Of a stretch of DNA of 64,000 nt, positions 10,936 through 23,534 are shown piece after piece (the first letter of the stretch is position 1; each line of letters opens with the position of its first letter). This stretch comes from DATJPY01 sp035506135. GTDB lineage: Bacteria > Myxococcota_A > UBA9160 > PR03. The notes beneath the pieces are model-generated. The model was not told the origin of the DNA. It did no database searches and was given only the letters and a program-made list of their open reading frames with translations. Location: positions 1-64,000 of the forward strand of contig DATJPY010000112.1 in assembly GCA_035506135.1 (NCBI GenBank), read 5' to 3'. Made by a program: the position numbers and the translations under genes.

Positions 10936-11319
10936 GTGGCGCGCATCGCCGGCATCGACCTGCCGCGCAACAAGCGGCTCGAGGTGGCGCTCACCTACAT
11001 CTACGGGATCGGGCGCTCCTCGGCGCGGCGGATCTGCGAGAAGGCCGACATCGAGACCGCGACCAAGACCGACCAGCTCTCGGACGGCGACGTAGTGCGC
11101 CTGCGCGAGATCATCGAGAGCGACTTCAAGATCGAGGGCGATCTGCGGCGCGAGGTCCAGCAGAACATCAAGGAGCTGATGGACATCGGCTGCTACCGCG
11201 GGCTGCGCCATCGCCGCGGCCTGCCCGTGCGCGGGCAGCGCACGCACACCAACGCGCGGACGCGCAAGGGCCCCGTCCGCACCGTCGCCGGCAAGAAGAA
11301 GCCGCCGGTCAAGAAGTGA
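10936..11319 (+). CDS. rpsM: 30S ribosomal protein S13
   Basis: S13 (127 aa) contacts 23S rRNA (bridge B1) and tRNA. VARIAGIDLPRNKRLEVALT is the family start and YRGLRHRRGLPVRGQRTHTN the RNA-binding signature. The Lys-rich end AGKKKPPVKK is normal. GTG start after the GGAGGA Shine-Dalgarno at 10921. Confidence 0.96.
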   Translation: MARIAGIDLPRNKRLEVALTYIYGIGRSSARRICEKADIETATKTDQLSDGDVVRLREIIESDFKIEGDLRREVQQNIKELMDIGCYRGLRHRRGLPVRGQRTHTNARTRKGPVRTVAGKKKPPVKK

Positions 11320-11340
11320 GATGGAGGGGCGGAGCGAGCC

Positions 11341-11721
11341 ATGGCCAAGGGTGCCAAGAAGAAGGTCAAGAAGAGCGTCGCCGCGGGCGTGGCGCACATC
11401 CAGTCGACGTTCAACAACACCGTCGTGACGATCACCGACACGGCGGGCAACGCGCTGTCGTGGTCGAGCTGCGGCCAGCAGGGCTTCAAGGGCTCTCGCA
11501 AGTCGACGCCGTTCGCGGCGCAGACGGCCGCCGAGGACTGCGCCAAGAAGGCGATGGAGCACGGCGTCCGCTTCGTGTCGGTTTTCGTGAAGGGCCCTGG
11601 CGCGGGCCGCGAGTCGGCGCTCCGAGCGCTGACCGCAGCGGGCCTGCGCGTCAACATGATCCGCGACGTGACGCCCATTCCCCACAACGGCTGCCGGCCT
11701 CCCAAGCGGCGCCGCGTCTAG
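11341..11721 (+). CDS. rpsK: 30S ribosomal protein S11
   Basis: S11 (126 aa) forms the platform next to the Shine-Dalgarno helix. GVAHIQSTFNNTVVTITD, the SWSSCGQQGFKGSRKSTPFAAQ stretch (read as two parts) and the end PHNGCRPPKRRRV are diagnostic. The N-terminus is Lys-rich (MAKGAKKKVKKS), as usual. Confidence 0.96.
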   Translation: MAKGAKKKVKKSVAAGVAHIQSTFNNTVVTITDTAGNALSWSSCGQQGFKGSRKSTPFAAQTAAEDCAKKAMEHGVRFVSVFVKGPGAGRESALRALTAAGLRVNMIRDVTPIPHNGCRPPKRRRV

Positions 11722-11731
11722 GAGCGATCGC

Positions 11732-12358
11732 ATGTCCCGCTACACCGGGCCCGTCTGCCGCCTCTGCCGGCGCGAGGGCACCAAGCTCTTCTTGAAGGGC
11801 GACCGCTGCTTCACGGAGAAGTGCGGCGTCGACCGCCGCGCCTATCCCCCGGGCCAGCACGGGCAGGCGCGCGGCCGCGTCTCCGACTACGGCCTGCAGC
11901 TGCGCGAGAAGCAGAAGGTGAAGCGGATGTACGGCCTCGGCGAGGCGCAGTTCCGAGTCACCATGGGCGCTGCGGCGCGCATGCGCGGCCGCACCGGCGA
12001 GAACATGCTGGTGCTGCTCGAGCGGCGGCTCGACAACGTGGTGTTCCGGCTCGGATTCGCCACCTCGCGGGCCGAGGCGCGCCAGCTCGTGCGCCACGGG
12101 CACTTCTCGGTGAACGGCCGCACGGTCGACGTGCCCTCGTTCCGGGTGAAGCCGGGCTCGCGCGTCGTGCTGCGCGAGGGCTCGCGCAACATCCAGCGCG
12201 TCGCAGACGCGCTCGAGGCGCTCGAGCGCCGCTCGGTGCCCGGCTGGCTCGAGCTGGACAAGGAGCACTTCGAGGGCACGGTGAAGGCGCTTCCGACCCG
12301 CGAGGACGTCACCATGCCGATCCAGGAGCAGCTGATCGTCGAGCTCTACTCGCGCTAG
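11732..12358 (+). CDS. rpsD: 30S ribosomal protein S4, zinc (C+) form
   Basis: S4 (208 aa) nucleates 16S assembly. A Cys4 zinc site is intact: Cys9, Cys12, Cys26 and Cys31. YGLQLREKQKVKRMYGL and the S4 RNA-binding domain (ENMLVLLERRLDNVVFRLGF, then SRAEARQLVRHGHFSVNGR) follow. The end is IVELYSR. It sits between rpsK and rpoA, the alpha-operon position. Confidence 0.96.
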   Translation: MSRYTGPVCRLCRREGTKLFLKGDRCFTEKCGVDRRAYPPGQHGQARGRVSDYGLQLREKQKVKRMYGLGEAQFRVTMGAAARMRGRTGENMLVLLERRLDNVVFRLGFATSRAEARQLVRHGHFSVNGRTVDVPSFRVKPGSRVVLREGSRNIQRVADALEALERRSVPGWLELDKEHFEGTVKALPTREDVTMPIQEQLIVELYSR

Positions 12359-12406
12359 TCGCGGGCGGGCCGGCGCACGCATCCGACTTCGCACAAGGGG
12401 ACACCC

Positions 12407-13435
<1,029 letters not shown>

Positions 13436-13448
13436 GGGCGATCGCCGC

Positions 13449-13994
13449 ATGAGGCACCGCAACGCAGGGCGCAAGCTCGGCCGCACCAGCTCCCACCGGC
13501 GCGCGATGCTCCGCAACCTGGTGACGTCGCTGCTCGAGCACGAACAGATCGAGACGACGGATGCCAAGGCGAAGGAGCTGCGCCGGGTAGCCGAGCGCAT
13601 GATCACGCTGGGCAAGCGGGGCAGCCTGCACGCGCGGCGCCAGGCGCTGCGCGTGGTGCGCAGCCGTGCCGTGGCGGCGAAGCTGTTCGAGGAGCTGGCG
13701 GAGCGCTACCGCACGCGCCCGGGGGGCTACACGCGGGTGCTGAAGCTGCGCACCCGGGTGGGCGACGCCGCGCCGGTGTCGATGATCGAGCTGGTCGACC
13801 GCACCGCGCTGCCGGCCAAGGCCGCCGAGGCGGCGAAGACCGCGAAGGAGCGGAGCGAGCGCGCCCGTGGCGAGGAGAAGCCGGCCGGCCGGCGCGCGCG
13901 GGCCGAGAAGCCCACCCGGGCCGAAAAGCCCGCCAAGGGCAAGGCGCGCGAGCCGAAGCCGACGCGCAAGACGAAGTCCTCCAAGGGCACCTAG
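13449..13994 (+). CDS. rplQ: 50S ribosomal protein L17 with charged tail
   Basis: The first 118 residues are a normal L17: MRHRNAGRKLGRTSSHRRAM, NLVTSLLEHEQIETTDAKAKE and GGYTRVLKLRTRVGDAAP. About 60 further residues, rich in K, R, E, A and P with imperfect AEKP repeats, make 181 aa in total. Such tails occur in some lineages, presumably contacting rRNA. It closes the ribosomal superoperon. Confidence 0.95.
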   Translation: MRHRNAGRKLGRTSSHRRAMLRNLVTSLLEHEQIETTDAKAKELRRVAERMITLGKRGSLHARRQALRVVRSRAVAAKLFEELAERYRTRPGGYTRVLKLRTRVGDAAPVSMIELVDRTALPAKAAEAAKTAKERSERARGEEKPAGRRARAEKPTRAEKPAKGKAREPKPTRKTKSSKGT

Positions 13995-14001
13995 GTCCCC
14001 C

Positions 14002-14541
14002 TTGTCGCCCCGGCTTCGAGCGTGGGCCCTGGCCGCCGCGGCCGCGGCCGCCGTCTCCGCCGTCTTCTGGCTCTCCAAGCCGCCGCCCGATCCGATCCGG
14101 GCGGGCCAGGTCGCGCCGACCTTCGAGCTGGCGCGGCTCGACGGCGGGCCCAACCTCGCGCTCGAGTCGCTGCGGGGCCGGGTGGTGCTGCTGAACTTCT
14201 GGGCGACCTGGTGCAAGCCGTGTGAGGACGAGATGCCGGCGATGCAGCGCCTCGCGAACGCGCTCGCCGGCACAGACTTCGAGCTGGTGGCGGTGTCCGT
14301 CGACCAGTCCGCCGACGACGTGCGCGCCTACCGGGACCGGCTCGGGCTCCGCTTTCCGATCCTGCTCGATCCCGAGAAGCGCGTCGCGAGCGCGTATCAG
14401 AGCTACCGCTATCCCGAGTCGTACCTGATCGATCGCGACGGCCGGATCCTGGCCCGCTACATCGGACCGCGCGACTGGGACAGCGACGCCTACCGCGATC
14501 GGATCCGCGGGCTCGCCGCGCCATCGGGCGGATCGAACTGA
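14002..14541 (+). CDS. TlpA/ResA-like membrane-anchored thioredoxin
   Basis: This 179-aa protein has an N-terminal hydrophobic anchor (about residues 8-25) and a periplasmic thioredoxin-fold domain with the redox motif WCKPC (Cys71, Cys74), a cis-proline region YPESYLIDRDG and the AhpC/TSA-like start APTFELARLDGG. Members reduce disulfides, often for cytochrome c maturation. No other cytochrome genes are near. The TTG start eight bases after rplQ is my choice because it places the anchor at the N-terminus; the frame stays open upstream into rplQ. Confidence 0.85.
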   Translation: MSPRLRAWALAAAAAAAVSAVFWLSKPPPDPIRAGQVAPTFELARLDGGPNLALESLRGRVVLLNFWATWCKPCEDEMPAMQRLANALAGTDFELVAVSVDQSADDVRAYRDRLGLRFPILLDPEKRVASAYQSYRYPESYLIDRDGRILARYIGPRDWDSDAYRDRIRGLAAPSGGSN

Positions 14542-14577
14542 GCCCTGCTAGGATGGGCGCGCCTCCCGAGGAATCTC

Positions 14578-14880
14578 GTGCGCTCGCTGCTGCTCGCGCT
14601 CGGTCTGGTGGCCGCAGCTGCCGCCTGGGCATGGCTCGATCCCAACGACGGGATCTCGACGTGGCTCTTGCTCCGCTCGGACGTGGCGCAGGCCGAGGCG
14701 CGCGTGCGCGGCCTCGAGCGGCAGAACGGATCGCTCGCGGAGGAGGCGCAGAAGCTGCGCACCGAGCCCTTCACGCAGGAGCGCGCCGTCCGCGAGGATC
14801 TTCGCTGGGCGCGCCCGGGCGAGGTGCTGGTGCGGGTGCCGCCGCAGCCCGAGGCCGGGGCCCAGCGCCCGATTCCTTGA
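14578..14880 (+). CDS. FtsB/DivIC-family septum formation initiator
   Basis: This 100-aa protein has one N-terminal membrane helix (LLLALGLVAAAAAWAWL), a short coiled coil with heptad-like AQAEARVRGLERQNGSLAEE, and the family end VREDLRWARPGEVLVRVP. FtsB/DivIC proteins form the divisome core with FtsL and FtsQ. The GTG start gives the anchor at residue 4. It lies between a thioredoxin-like gene and argS, with no other division genes here. Confidence 0.8.
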   Translation: MRSLLLALGLVAAAAAWAWLDPNDGISTWLLLRSDVAQAEARVRGLERQNGSLAEEAQKLRTEPFTQERAVREDLRWARPGEVLVRVPPQPEAGAQRPIP

Positions 14881-14911
14881 CGGCGCGGGGGCCCGGGGAG
14901 ATGCTGCGGCG

Positions 14912-16642
14912 ATGAAGGAGCGGCTGCGCGCGGCGCTGCAGCGGGGCGTCGAGGGCCTGCTCGCCGAGGCCGGCGATGAGGAGGCCGCTCCCGGCGTGAG
15001 CCTCGAGGCGCCGCGCCAGGCGGACCATGGCGATTTCGCGACCAACGCCGCTCTCGTGCTCGCCAAGCGGCTGCGGCGCCCGCCGCGAGACGTCGCGGCG
15101 CGTCTGGTCGAGCGGCTCGCCGGGGCCGAGGGGCTCGTGGCGCGGGCCGAGGTGGCCGGGCCGGGCTTCGTGAACCTCTGGATCGCCGACGACGAGTGGC
15201 GCGCCGGCCTGCTCGGAATCCTGCAGGCGGGCGCGCGGTTCGGGCACGCCGCCGCGCGCGTCGCGGAGCGTATCCAGGTCGAGTTCGTCTCGGCGAACCC
15301 GACGGGTCCCCTGACGCTCGGGCACGGGCGGCAGGCCGTGCTCGGAGACACCATCGCGCGTCTGCTGCAAGCCACCGGTCACGCCGTGACCCGCGAGTTC
15401 TACTTCAACGACGGCGGTCGCCAGATGCGCGTCCTCGGCGAGTCGGTGAAGGCGCGGTACCTCGAGCTGCTGGGGCGCGCCGCCCCGCCGCCGCCGGAGT
15501 GCCTGGCGGATCCCGAGGCCGCGTGGCCGGAGCGCAGCGACGGGCTGCCGGTCGCCTTCCCGAAGGGCGGCTATCTCGGCGACTACGTGTACGACATCGC
15601 CGAGGCCCTGCGCGGCGAGTACGGCGACCGCCTCGCGAGCGAGCCCGGCGACGGGATCTTCCGCGAGCGCGCGCAGGAGCGGATCTTCGAGGAGTTCCGC
15701 GCGACGCTCTCCGCGCTCGGGGTACGCTTCGACGTCTTCTACAACGAGATGTCGCTCTACACCGGCGGGAAGATCGAGGAGGCGCTCGGCGACCTGCGCG
15801 CCCGCGGCCTCGTGTATGAGAAGGACGGAGCCGTGTGGCTGGCCGCCACCGCGCTCGGCCTGGAGCGCGACCGCGTGCTGGTGAAGAGCAGTGGCGAGCC
15901 GACCTACCTTCTGCCCGACGTCGCCTACCACCGGGAGAAGTTCCGGCGCGGCTTCGAGCGCGTGGTCGACGTCCAGGGCGCCGACCACATCGACCAGTTC
16001 CCGTTCGTCCGCGCGGCCGCCGCGGCGCTCGGCTGCCCGGCGGACGCGATCGAGCTCGTGATGAACCAGTTCGTGACGCTGTCGCGCGGCGGCGAGACGG
16101 TGAAGCAGTCGAAGCGGCGGGCGACCTACGTCACCGTCGACGAGCTGCTCGCCGAGGTCGGCTCGGACGTCTTCCGCTTCTTCATGATCGAGCGCAAGGC
16201 GGACGGCCATCTCGACTTCGACGTCGATCTGGCCAAGGAGAAGGACTGGAAGAAGAACCCAGCCTACTACGTGCAGTACGCGCACGCGCGCACACACGGC
16301 ATCGAGCGCAAGGCGGCGGAGGCCGGCGTCTCCCTCGCCTCCGAGCCGCTCGATCCATCGCCGCTCGTGCTGCCCGAGGAGCTGGTGCTGATCCGCAAGC
16401 TCCTCGAGCTGCCGGAGGTGGTCGCGCAGGCCGCCGCGGCGCGGGAGCCGCACCACATCGCCTACTACCTCCGCGAGGTCGCGGGCCTCTGGAACCCGTA
16501 CGTGCAGGATGGCATCCGACACCGTGTGTTGTCGGACGACGCCGCGCTCACGCGCGCGCGTCTCGGTCTTGCACGGGCGGTGCGCGTCGTGCTGGGCAAC
16601 GGGCTCGCGCTGCTCGGCATCGCCGCGCCGGAGCGCATGTGA
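14912..16642 (+). CDS. argS: Arginyl-tRNA synthetase
   Basis: ArgRS (576 aa, class I) charges tRNA-Arg. The ArgRS N-terminal domain (about residues 1-90) is followed by the HIGH-type motif NPTGPLTLGHGRQAVLGD, by EFYFNDGGRQM, and by QFVTLSRGGETVKQSKRRA in place of a canonical KMSKS, as is common in ArgRS. The anticodon-binding DALR domain is C-terminal. The ATG at 14912 gives normal length. Its stop overlaps the SPOR gene. Confidence 0.96.
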   Translation: MKERLRAALQRGVEGLLAEAGDEEAAPGVSLEAPRQADHGDFATNAALVLAKRLRRPPRDVAARLVERLAGAEGLVARAEVAGPGFVNLWIADDEWRAGLLGILQAGARFGHAAARVAERIQVEFVSANPTGPLTLGHGRQAVLGDTIARLLQATGHAVTREFYFNDGGRQMRVLGESVKARYLELLGRAAPPPPECLADPEAAWPERSDGLPVAFPKGGYLGDYVYDIAEALRGEYGDRLASEPGDGIFRERAQERIFEEFRATLSALGVRFDVFYNEMSLYTGGKIEEALGDLRARGLVYEKDGAVWLAATALGLERDRVLVKSSGEPTYLLPDVAYHREKFRRGFERVVDVQGADHIDQFPFVRAAAAALGCPADAIELVMNQFVTLSRGGETVKQSKRRATYVTVDELLAEVGSDVFRFFMIERKADGHLDFDVDLAKEKDWKKNPAYYVQYAHARTHGIERKAAEAGVSLASEPLDPSPLVLPEELVLIRKLLELPEVVAQAAAAREPHHIAYYLREVAGLWNPYVQDGIRHRVLSDDAALTRARLGLARAVRVVLGNGLALLGIAAPERM

Positions 16643-17331
16643 GCCGGCCGGCGCCCGAGCGCGGCGCGGCCGGCCGCCGGCGCGCGCGCCGGCGCGGTCC
16701 GACGCTGCTCTCCGCCCTGCTCGGGGCGGGGCTCCTCGTCGTGCTCGGCTTCGCGCTCGGCATCGTGGCAGGGCTGATGATGGAGGAGCCGCAGCTCCTG
16801 CTCGACTACGTGACGGGCAAGACACACTCGGTGGCGGTGGTGCCCGGGCCGCGTCCGATCGCGGGCGGAACGGAGTCCGGGCAGCCGGCTTTAGGCGCCG
16901 CGCCGTCCGCGCCCGACGTTGCATCCCGAGGTGCCGGCGAGGCGGTGCCCGCAGCTCCCGAGCCTCCGGCGCCCGCCGCGGCCCGGGCCGCGCCGCCCGA
17001 GGCGCGGCCGCAGGCTCCCGCCTCGGCGGCGGCCCCGGAGCCGGCGCCCAGTGTCGACGCCGCGCCGCCCGCCCCGAGCCCGGCCCCCGGCCGCGGCTTC
17101 TCGGTACAGGTCGGCGCCTTCGCCGACGCCGCGCCGGCCGAGCAGCTCGCCCGCAAGCTCGAGAGCCAGGGCTTCCCCGTCTACGTCGCTCCGGCCGCGG
17201 GATCCGACACCAGAAAGTGGCGGGTCCGGGTCGGCCCGCTCGCCGACCGCGGCGAGGCCGAGCGCGTCGCCGAGCGCCTCGGGAAGCGAGAAAAGCTGCC
17301 GACCTGGGTGATGGCCGAGGGCGCGCCTTGA
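16639..17331 (+). CDS. SPOR-domain membrane protein
   Basis: This 230-aa protein has a basic cytoplasmic N-terminus, one membrane helix (LLSALLGAGLLVVLGFALGI, about residues 23-42), a long Ala/Pro-rich periplasmic linker (about 70-150) and a C-terminal SPOR domain (FSVQVGAFADAAPAEQLARK to the end). SPOR domains bind denuded peptidoglycan at division septa. The order argS-SPOR is common in proteobacteria. The GTG start overlaps the argS stop. Exact role unknown. Confidence 0.88.
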   Translation: MSRPAPERGAAGRRRARRRGPTLLSALLGAGLLVVLGFALGIVAGLMMEEPQLLLDYVTGKTHSVAVVPGPRPIAGGTESGQPALGAAPSAPDVASRGAGEAVPAAPEPPAPAAARAAPPEARPQAPASAAAPEPAPSVDAAPPAPSPAPGRGFSVQVGAFADAAPAEQLARKLESQGFPVYVAPAAGSDTRKWRVRVGPLADRGEAERVAERLGKREKLPTWVMAEGAP

Positions 17332-18212
17332 CCCGGCGCTGGGTCGTGACGGGCGCTGGAGGCCAGCTCGGGCGCTGCCTCGCCGCGCGCCTGCGCAGCC
17401 ATCGCCACTTCGCACTGGGGGCGGCGCTCGACCGGGAGGCGCTCGACGTCACCGACGAGAAGGCGGTGCACGCCGCGCTCCGCGAGCTGCGGCCGGACGT
17501 GGTCGCGAACACCGCCGCGATGACGCAGGTCGACCGCTGCGAGAGCGAGCCCGAGGCGGCGGAGCGGGCCAACGCGCGGGCGCCGGGCTTCGTGGCGGAC
17601 GCGTGCCACGCCGTGGGCGCCCGCCTCGTCCAGATCTCGACCGACTACGTCTTCGACGGCCGCAGCGCGCGTCCCTACCGCGAGGACGATCCCACGGCGC
17701 CGACCTCGGTCTACGGGAGGACCAAGCTCGAGGGCGAGCGCCGCGCGCTCGCCGGCTGTCCCGACGCGCTGGTGGTGCGGACGGCGTGGGTCTTCGGGCC
17801 GGGACGCAACTTCGTGGCGACCATCCTCCAAGCGGCCGCGCGCGCCCGCGGTGGCGGAGCCCCGCTGCGCGTGGTCGATGACCAGCGCGGAAGCCCCACC
17901 TACGCCGGACACCTGGCGGACGCGCTGCTGCGGCTGGTGGAGGCGGACGCGCGCGGTCTCTATCATGTCGCCAATTCGGGCACGGCCACCTGGTGGGAGC
18001 TCGCCAGGGCGGCGGTCGACGCCTGGGGCCACCCGGAGCTGCCCATCGAGAAGGTCACGACGGACGAGTACCCGCGGCCTGCGCCGCGCCCGGCCTGGTC
18101 GGTGCTCGATCTCGGGCGGACCGAGGGGGCGGGCGTCCGGATGCCGCCCTGGCGCGAGGGCCTGCGGGCCTACCTCGAGTCCGACGCTTCGCCGCTCGCG
18201 GGCCTCGACTGA
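17328..18212 (+). CDS. rfbD: dTDP-4-dehydrorhamnose reductase
   Basis: This 294-aa extended short-chain dehydrogenase reduces dTDP-4-keto-rhamnose to dTDP-L-rhamnose with NAD(P)H. It has VVTGAGGQLGR, NTAAMTQVDRCESEPEAA, STDYVFDG and the catalytic YGRTK (YxxxK). These are RmlD/RfbD hallmarks. The TTG start overlaps the upstream stop. rmlA, rmlB and rmlC are not adjacent, so the sugar precursors come from elsewhere. Confidence 0.88.
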   Translation: MTRRWVVTGAGGQLGRCLAARLRSHRHFALGAALDREALDVTDEKAVHAALRELRPDVVANTAAMTQVDRCESEPEAAERANARAPGFVADACHAVGARLVQISTDYVFDGRSARPYREDDPTAPTSVYGRTKLEGERRALAGCPDALVVRTAWVFGPGRNFVATILQAAARARGGGAPLRVVDDQRGSPTYAGHLADALLRLVEADARGLYHVANSGTATWWELARAAVDAWGHPELPIEKVTTDEYPRPAPRPAWSVLDLGRTEGAGVRMPPWREGLRAYLESDASPLAGLD

Positions 18213-18228
18213 GAGGACGGAGGTTCCC

Positions 18229-21040
<2,812 letters not shown>

Positions 21041-21044
<4 letters not shown>

Positions 21045-21871
21045 GCCCGAAGGCGGCGGGCGGCGCCGAGCTGGCAAGGGAGCCGGCGCGGCTGAAGCCG
21101 GGAGCCCCGAGAGGCCCGAGCCTGGCGCGCCGCGCGTGGGACCAGTTCGGCACGCTGGCCGTCGCGGTGCTCCTCGCGCTCGGGATCCGCGCCTTCGTGA
21201 TCGAGCCCTACCGCATCCCGTCGGGCTCGATGCTGCCAACGCTGCTGATCGGCGACCACCTGTTCGTCAACAAGTTCGCCTACGGGCCCAAGATCCCCTT
21301 CACCGACTACCGGCTGCCCGGCTGGCGCAAGCCCCAGCGCGGCGACGTCGTGGTGTTCACGGTGGCGCGCGATCGCGTCGGCCGCATCTACCCGGCCGAC
21401 CTGCGGCCCGACCTCGACACCGACCGCTTCGTGAAGCGCATCGTCGGGCTGCCCGGCGACACCATCGAGGTACGGGGTGGAACGGTCTTCGTCAACGGGC
21501 AGCGCGTCCCGTGGGAGCTCACCCAGGAGACCTTCAAGGACGAGAACGGGCGGGTGCTGCGCGTCGGCCGCGAGGATCTCGAGGGCCGCCCGCACGCGAT
21601 CCTCCACGACCCGAGCGTGGCCGGGCCGGAGAAGGAGCGGATCACGCTCGAGCCCGACCGCTACTTCATGATGGGCGACAACCGCGACTACTCGAACGAC
21701 AGCCGGATCTGGGGCACGGTGCACGGGCCCGACATCAAGGGGCCCGCCTTCGTCCTGTACTGGTCGTGGGACTGGAACGGCGGCTGGGCGTCGCTGCTGA
21801 ATCCCATGACGTGGTGGGACCTGTTCACGCACCGGATGCGCTGGGACCGGATCGGCCACTCGATCCAATAG
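21041..21871 (+). CDS. lepB: Signal peptidase I
   Basis: LepB (276 aa) cleaves signal peptides of Sec and Tat substrates at the outer face of the inner membrane. It has a basic N-terminus, one membrane helix (about residues 36-55), the nucleophile Ser63 in PSGSMLPTL, the general-base Lys132 in RFVKRIVGLPGD, and the conserved GDNRDYSNDSR box. An insertion is visible between the two catalytic boxes. The ATG overlaps the lepA stop. It ends seven bases from the convergent metal-sensor gene. Confidence 0.95.
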
Positions 21872-21878
21872 CCGCGCG

Positions 21879-22361
21879 TCACTTCGCGGCGGCCTCGGGT
21901 GGCCGGTGCGAGGCGAAGGTCGGCTGCTGCTCCTCGAGCGTGCGGATCACGGTGGCGCGGCCCTCGGGCGAGATTGCCTGCACTGCGTCGGCCAGTGAAT
22001 CGACGAAGCCCTTGGCGTTCTCCGACGACCGCTGCCGCCAGACGTCGATCGCGGCGCGGGCCGCGTCGGCGTCGAAGGGCTCGGCGGCGATCGCCGTCCA
22101 CACCGCGGTGCGCGCGGTCTCGAGCTCCGCCTGCGCGGCCTGGAGCCTGGCGCGGTCGCGCTCGAACGGCTGGATGAAGCGCACCGAATCGTCGCGCGAG
22201 AGCTTCGACTGGATGCCCGACAGCACGGCCTCGATGGTGGGCCGCTCCGTGCGCACGAGATGGGCGTGGTAGAGCCGCGCGGCGAGGAAGCCGGTCAGGC
22301 ACACGTTGAGCACGAGCGACGCGGCGAGCAGCCGTCCACTCTGCGCGTACCGCTCGATCAT
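21879..22361 (-). CDS. Periplasmic heavy-metal-sensor-like protein
   Basis: This 160-aa protein has one N-terminal membrane segment (LLAASLVLNVCLTGFLAARLY) and a helical periplasmic domain resembling the CnrR/ZraP-like metal-resistance family (Metal_resist): RPTIEAVLSGIQSKLSRDDS, then RARLQAAQAELETARTAVW and a C-terminal helix ending TVIRTLEEQQP. It has no Cys cluster and few His, so metal binding is not evident. The start overlaps the stop of the next gene upstream in the minus-strand operon. I infer a sensor or chaperone acting with the ECF sigma factor. Confidence 0.7.
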   Translation of the reverse strand: MIERYAQSGRLLAASLVLNVCLTGFLAARLYHAHLVRTERPTIEAVLSGIQSKLSRDDSVRFIQPFERDRARLQAAQAELETARTAVWTAIAAEPFDADAARAAIDVWRQRSSENAKGFVDSLADAVQAISPEGRATVIRTLEEQQPTFASHRPPEAAAK

Positions 22362-22771
22362 TGGCGCTCTCCGATGAGCGGGTTGCCCTCGAGCACGGCG
22401 TACACGGTGGGGTGCGGCGTGTTGGCGCTGGCCCAGCCGATCCAGATCGAGGCGATCGCGGCGGCGGCCAGTGCGGCCAGTCGCAGGCCCGGCGCCGCCC
22501 ACAGCGCACGCAGGCGGCCGCGCGGGCGCGGGGGCGCCGCCTGCGCCACGCGTACCCGGATCGCGGCGCGCATTCGCTCCAGGGCCGCGGCGTCGATCGC
22601 GAGCCGATCGGCGCCGAGCGCGGCGTCCAGCGCGAGGGCCCGCTGGTGGGCGGCGCGCGCCGCCGGGGAAGTCTCGAGCAGCCGGCGGGCGTCCTCCCGC
22701 TCCGCCTCGGGCCAGCGCTCGAAGGCGGCGCCATAGCTCTCGAGCAGCCATTTGAACCTCGATTGCGTCAT
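22358..22771 (-). CDS. Putative anti-sigma protein with one membrane segment
   Basis: This 137-aa protein starts MTQSRFKWLLESYGAAFERWPEAER, a motif (LLE-YGA--ERWP--ER) typical of small proteins encoded next to ECF sigma factors and heavy-metal sensors. A membrane helix lies near residues 96-115 (LAALAAAAIASIWIGW), putting the N-terminal helical region in the cytoplasm. This fits sigma-binding by an anti-sigma factor, but no ASD/zinc motif is visible. Its ATG overlaps the sigma-factor stop by four bases and its stop overlaps the next start. The function is inferred from context. Confidence 0.6.
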   Translation of the reverse strand: MTQSRFKWLLESYGAAFERWPEAEREDARRLLETSPAARAAHQRALALDAALGADRLAIDAAALERMRAAIRVRVAQAAPPRPRGRLRALWAAPGLRLAALAAAAIASIWIGWASANTPHPTVYAVLEGNPLIGERQ

Positions 22772-23334
22772 GCTCGCTCTCCGCCCGAAGTCGGCCGGTC
22801 CAGCCGCTCGCGAAGGAAGCGCCGGCCGCGCCGCAGCAGTCCTTCCAGGCCCCGCACCGACACCGACAGGACGTCGGCGGCGTCCTGGCCGGAGAGTCCC
22901 TCGAAGTAGGTGAGCGTGAGCGCCGCGCGCTGTCGGTCGGGCATCGCGGCCAGCGCCGACGCGACGTCGCGGGCGAGCTCGTCGCGCTCGAGCCGCGCGG
23001 AAGGAGGCGGCGAGGGGTCCGGCGGATCGCCGGCCGCGTCGAGCCGCAGGGCGCGCGGGCGGCGTCTCGCGTCGATCGCCGCGTTCACCACGATCCTGTA
23101 CAACCACGTCGTGAAGCGCGAGCGGCGCGGGTCCCACGACGATGCGTTCTGCCAGATCCCGAGCATCGCGTCCTGCGTGACGTCCTCCGCCTCGCTCGGG
23201 TCGCCGAGCATGCGCAGCGCCGTGCGGTGCGCGCGCTCCAGGTGCCGCGCGGCGAGGGCGTCGAACGCGACGCGATCCCCGGCGGCCGTCCACGCCATGA
23301 GCTCCGCGTCGTCCGCACCCGGATAGTCTCGCAT
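22768..23334 (-). CDS. ECF-type sigma-70 family sigma factor
   Basis: This 188-aa protein carries sigma region 2 (LMAWTAAGDRVAFDALAARH, then AEDVTQDAMLGIWQNASSW and TTWLYRIVVNAAIDARRR) and region 4 (MPDRQRAALTLTYFEGLSGQ with a helix-turn-helix through DVLSVSVRGLEGLLRRG). It would direct RNA polymerase to a specific stress promoter. I place the start at the ATG at 23334, which matches ECF length; an in-frame ATG at 23433 would add 33 residues. It is the first gene of a sigma/anti-sigma/sensor set divergent from an RND pump. Confidence 0.9.
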   Translation of the reverse strand: MRDYPGADDAELMAWTAAGDRVAFDALAARHLERAHRTALRMLGDPSEAEDVTQDAMLGIWQNASSWDPRRSRFTTWLYRIVVNAAIDARRRPRALRLDAAGDPPDPSPPPSARLERDELARDVASALAAMPDRQRAALTLTYFEGLSGQDAADVLSVSVRGLEGLLRRGRRFLRERLDRPTSGGERA

Positions 23335-23453
23335 CGTGGGCGTTCGGGCGCGGGCCCGCGCGAGGCGAGCGGCCTCCCGATCTGCCGTGAAGGCGTAGTA
23401 GATCGGCTCCGTCGTGGCAATCGACGCCGGCATGTTGGCGAGGTCTCTCTGTC

Positions 23454-23534
23454 CTGATACGGCGCCCGCAGCCGGATCCCACGCGGGGCCTCGAGCCCGC
23501 GCCGCGTGGGTTCCGGCGGCGCGGCCCGTATCAG
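23454..23534. promoter_or_regulatory. 81-bp bipartite palindrome between sigma factor and RND pump
   Basis: The outer arms CTGATACGG (23454-23462) and CCGTATCAG (23526-23534) are perfect inverted repeats. Inside them, 23472-23486 and 23502-23516 pair at 14 of 15 positions (CCGGATCCCACGCGG against CCGCGTGGGTTCCGG), with a 15-base centre. The whole lies in the intergenic gap between divergent operons. It could be a regulator site, a cruciform or a repeat element. The rest of 23335-23582 shows no gene I trust. Confidence 0.6.

Noticed and set aside
23335..23433. Earlier start of the ECF sigma factor at ATG 23433
   Set aside because: It would give an unusual 33-residue N-terminal extension, although GAGAG upstream makes it possible; I kept 23334 by ECF length.
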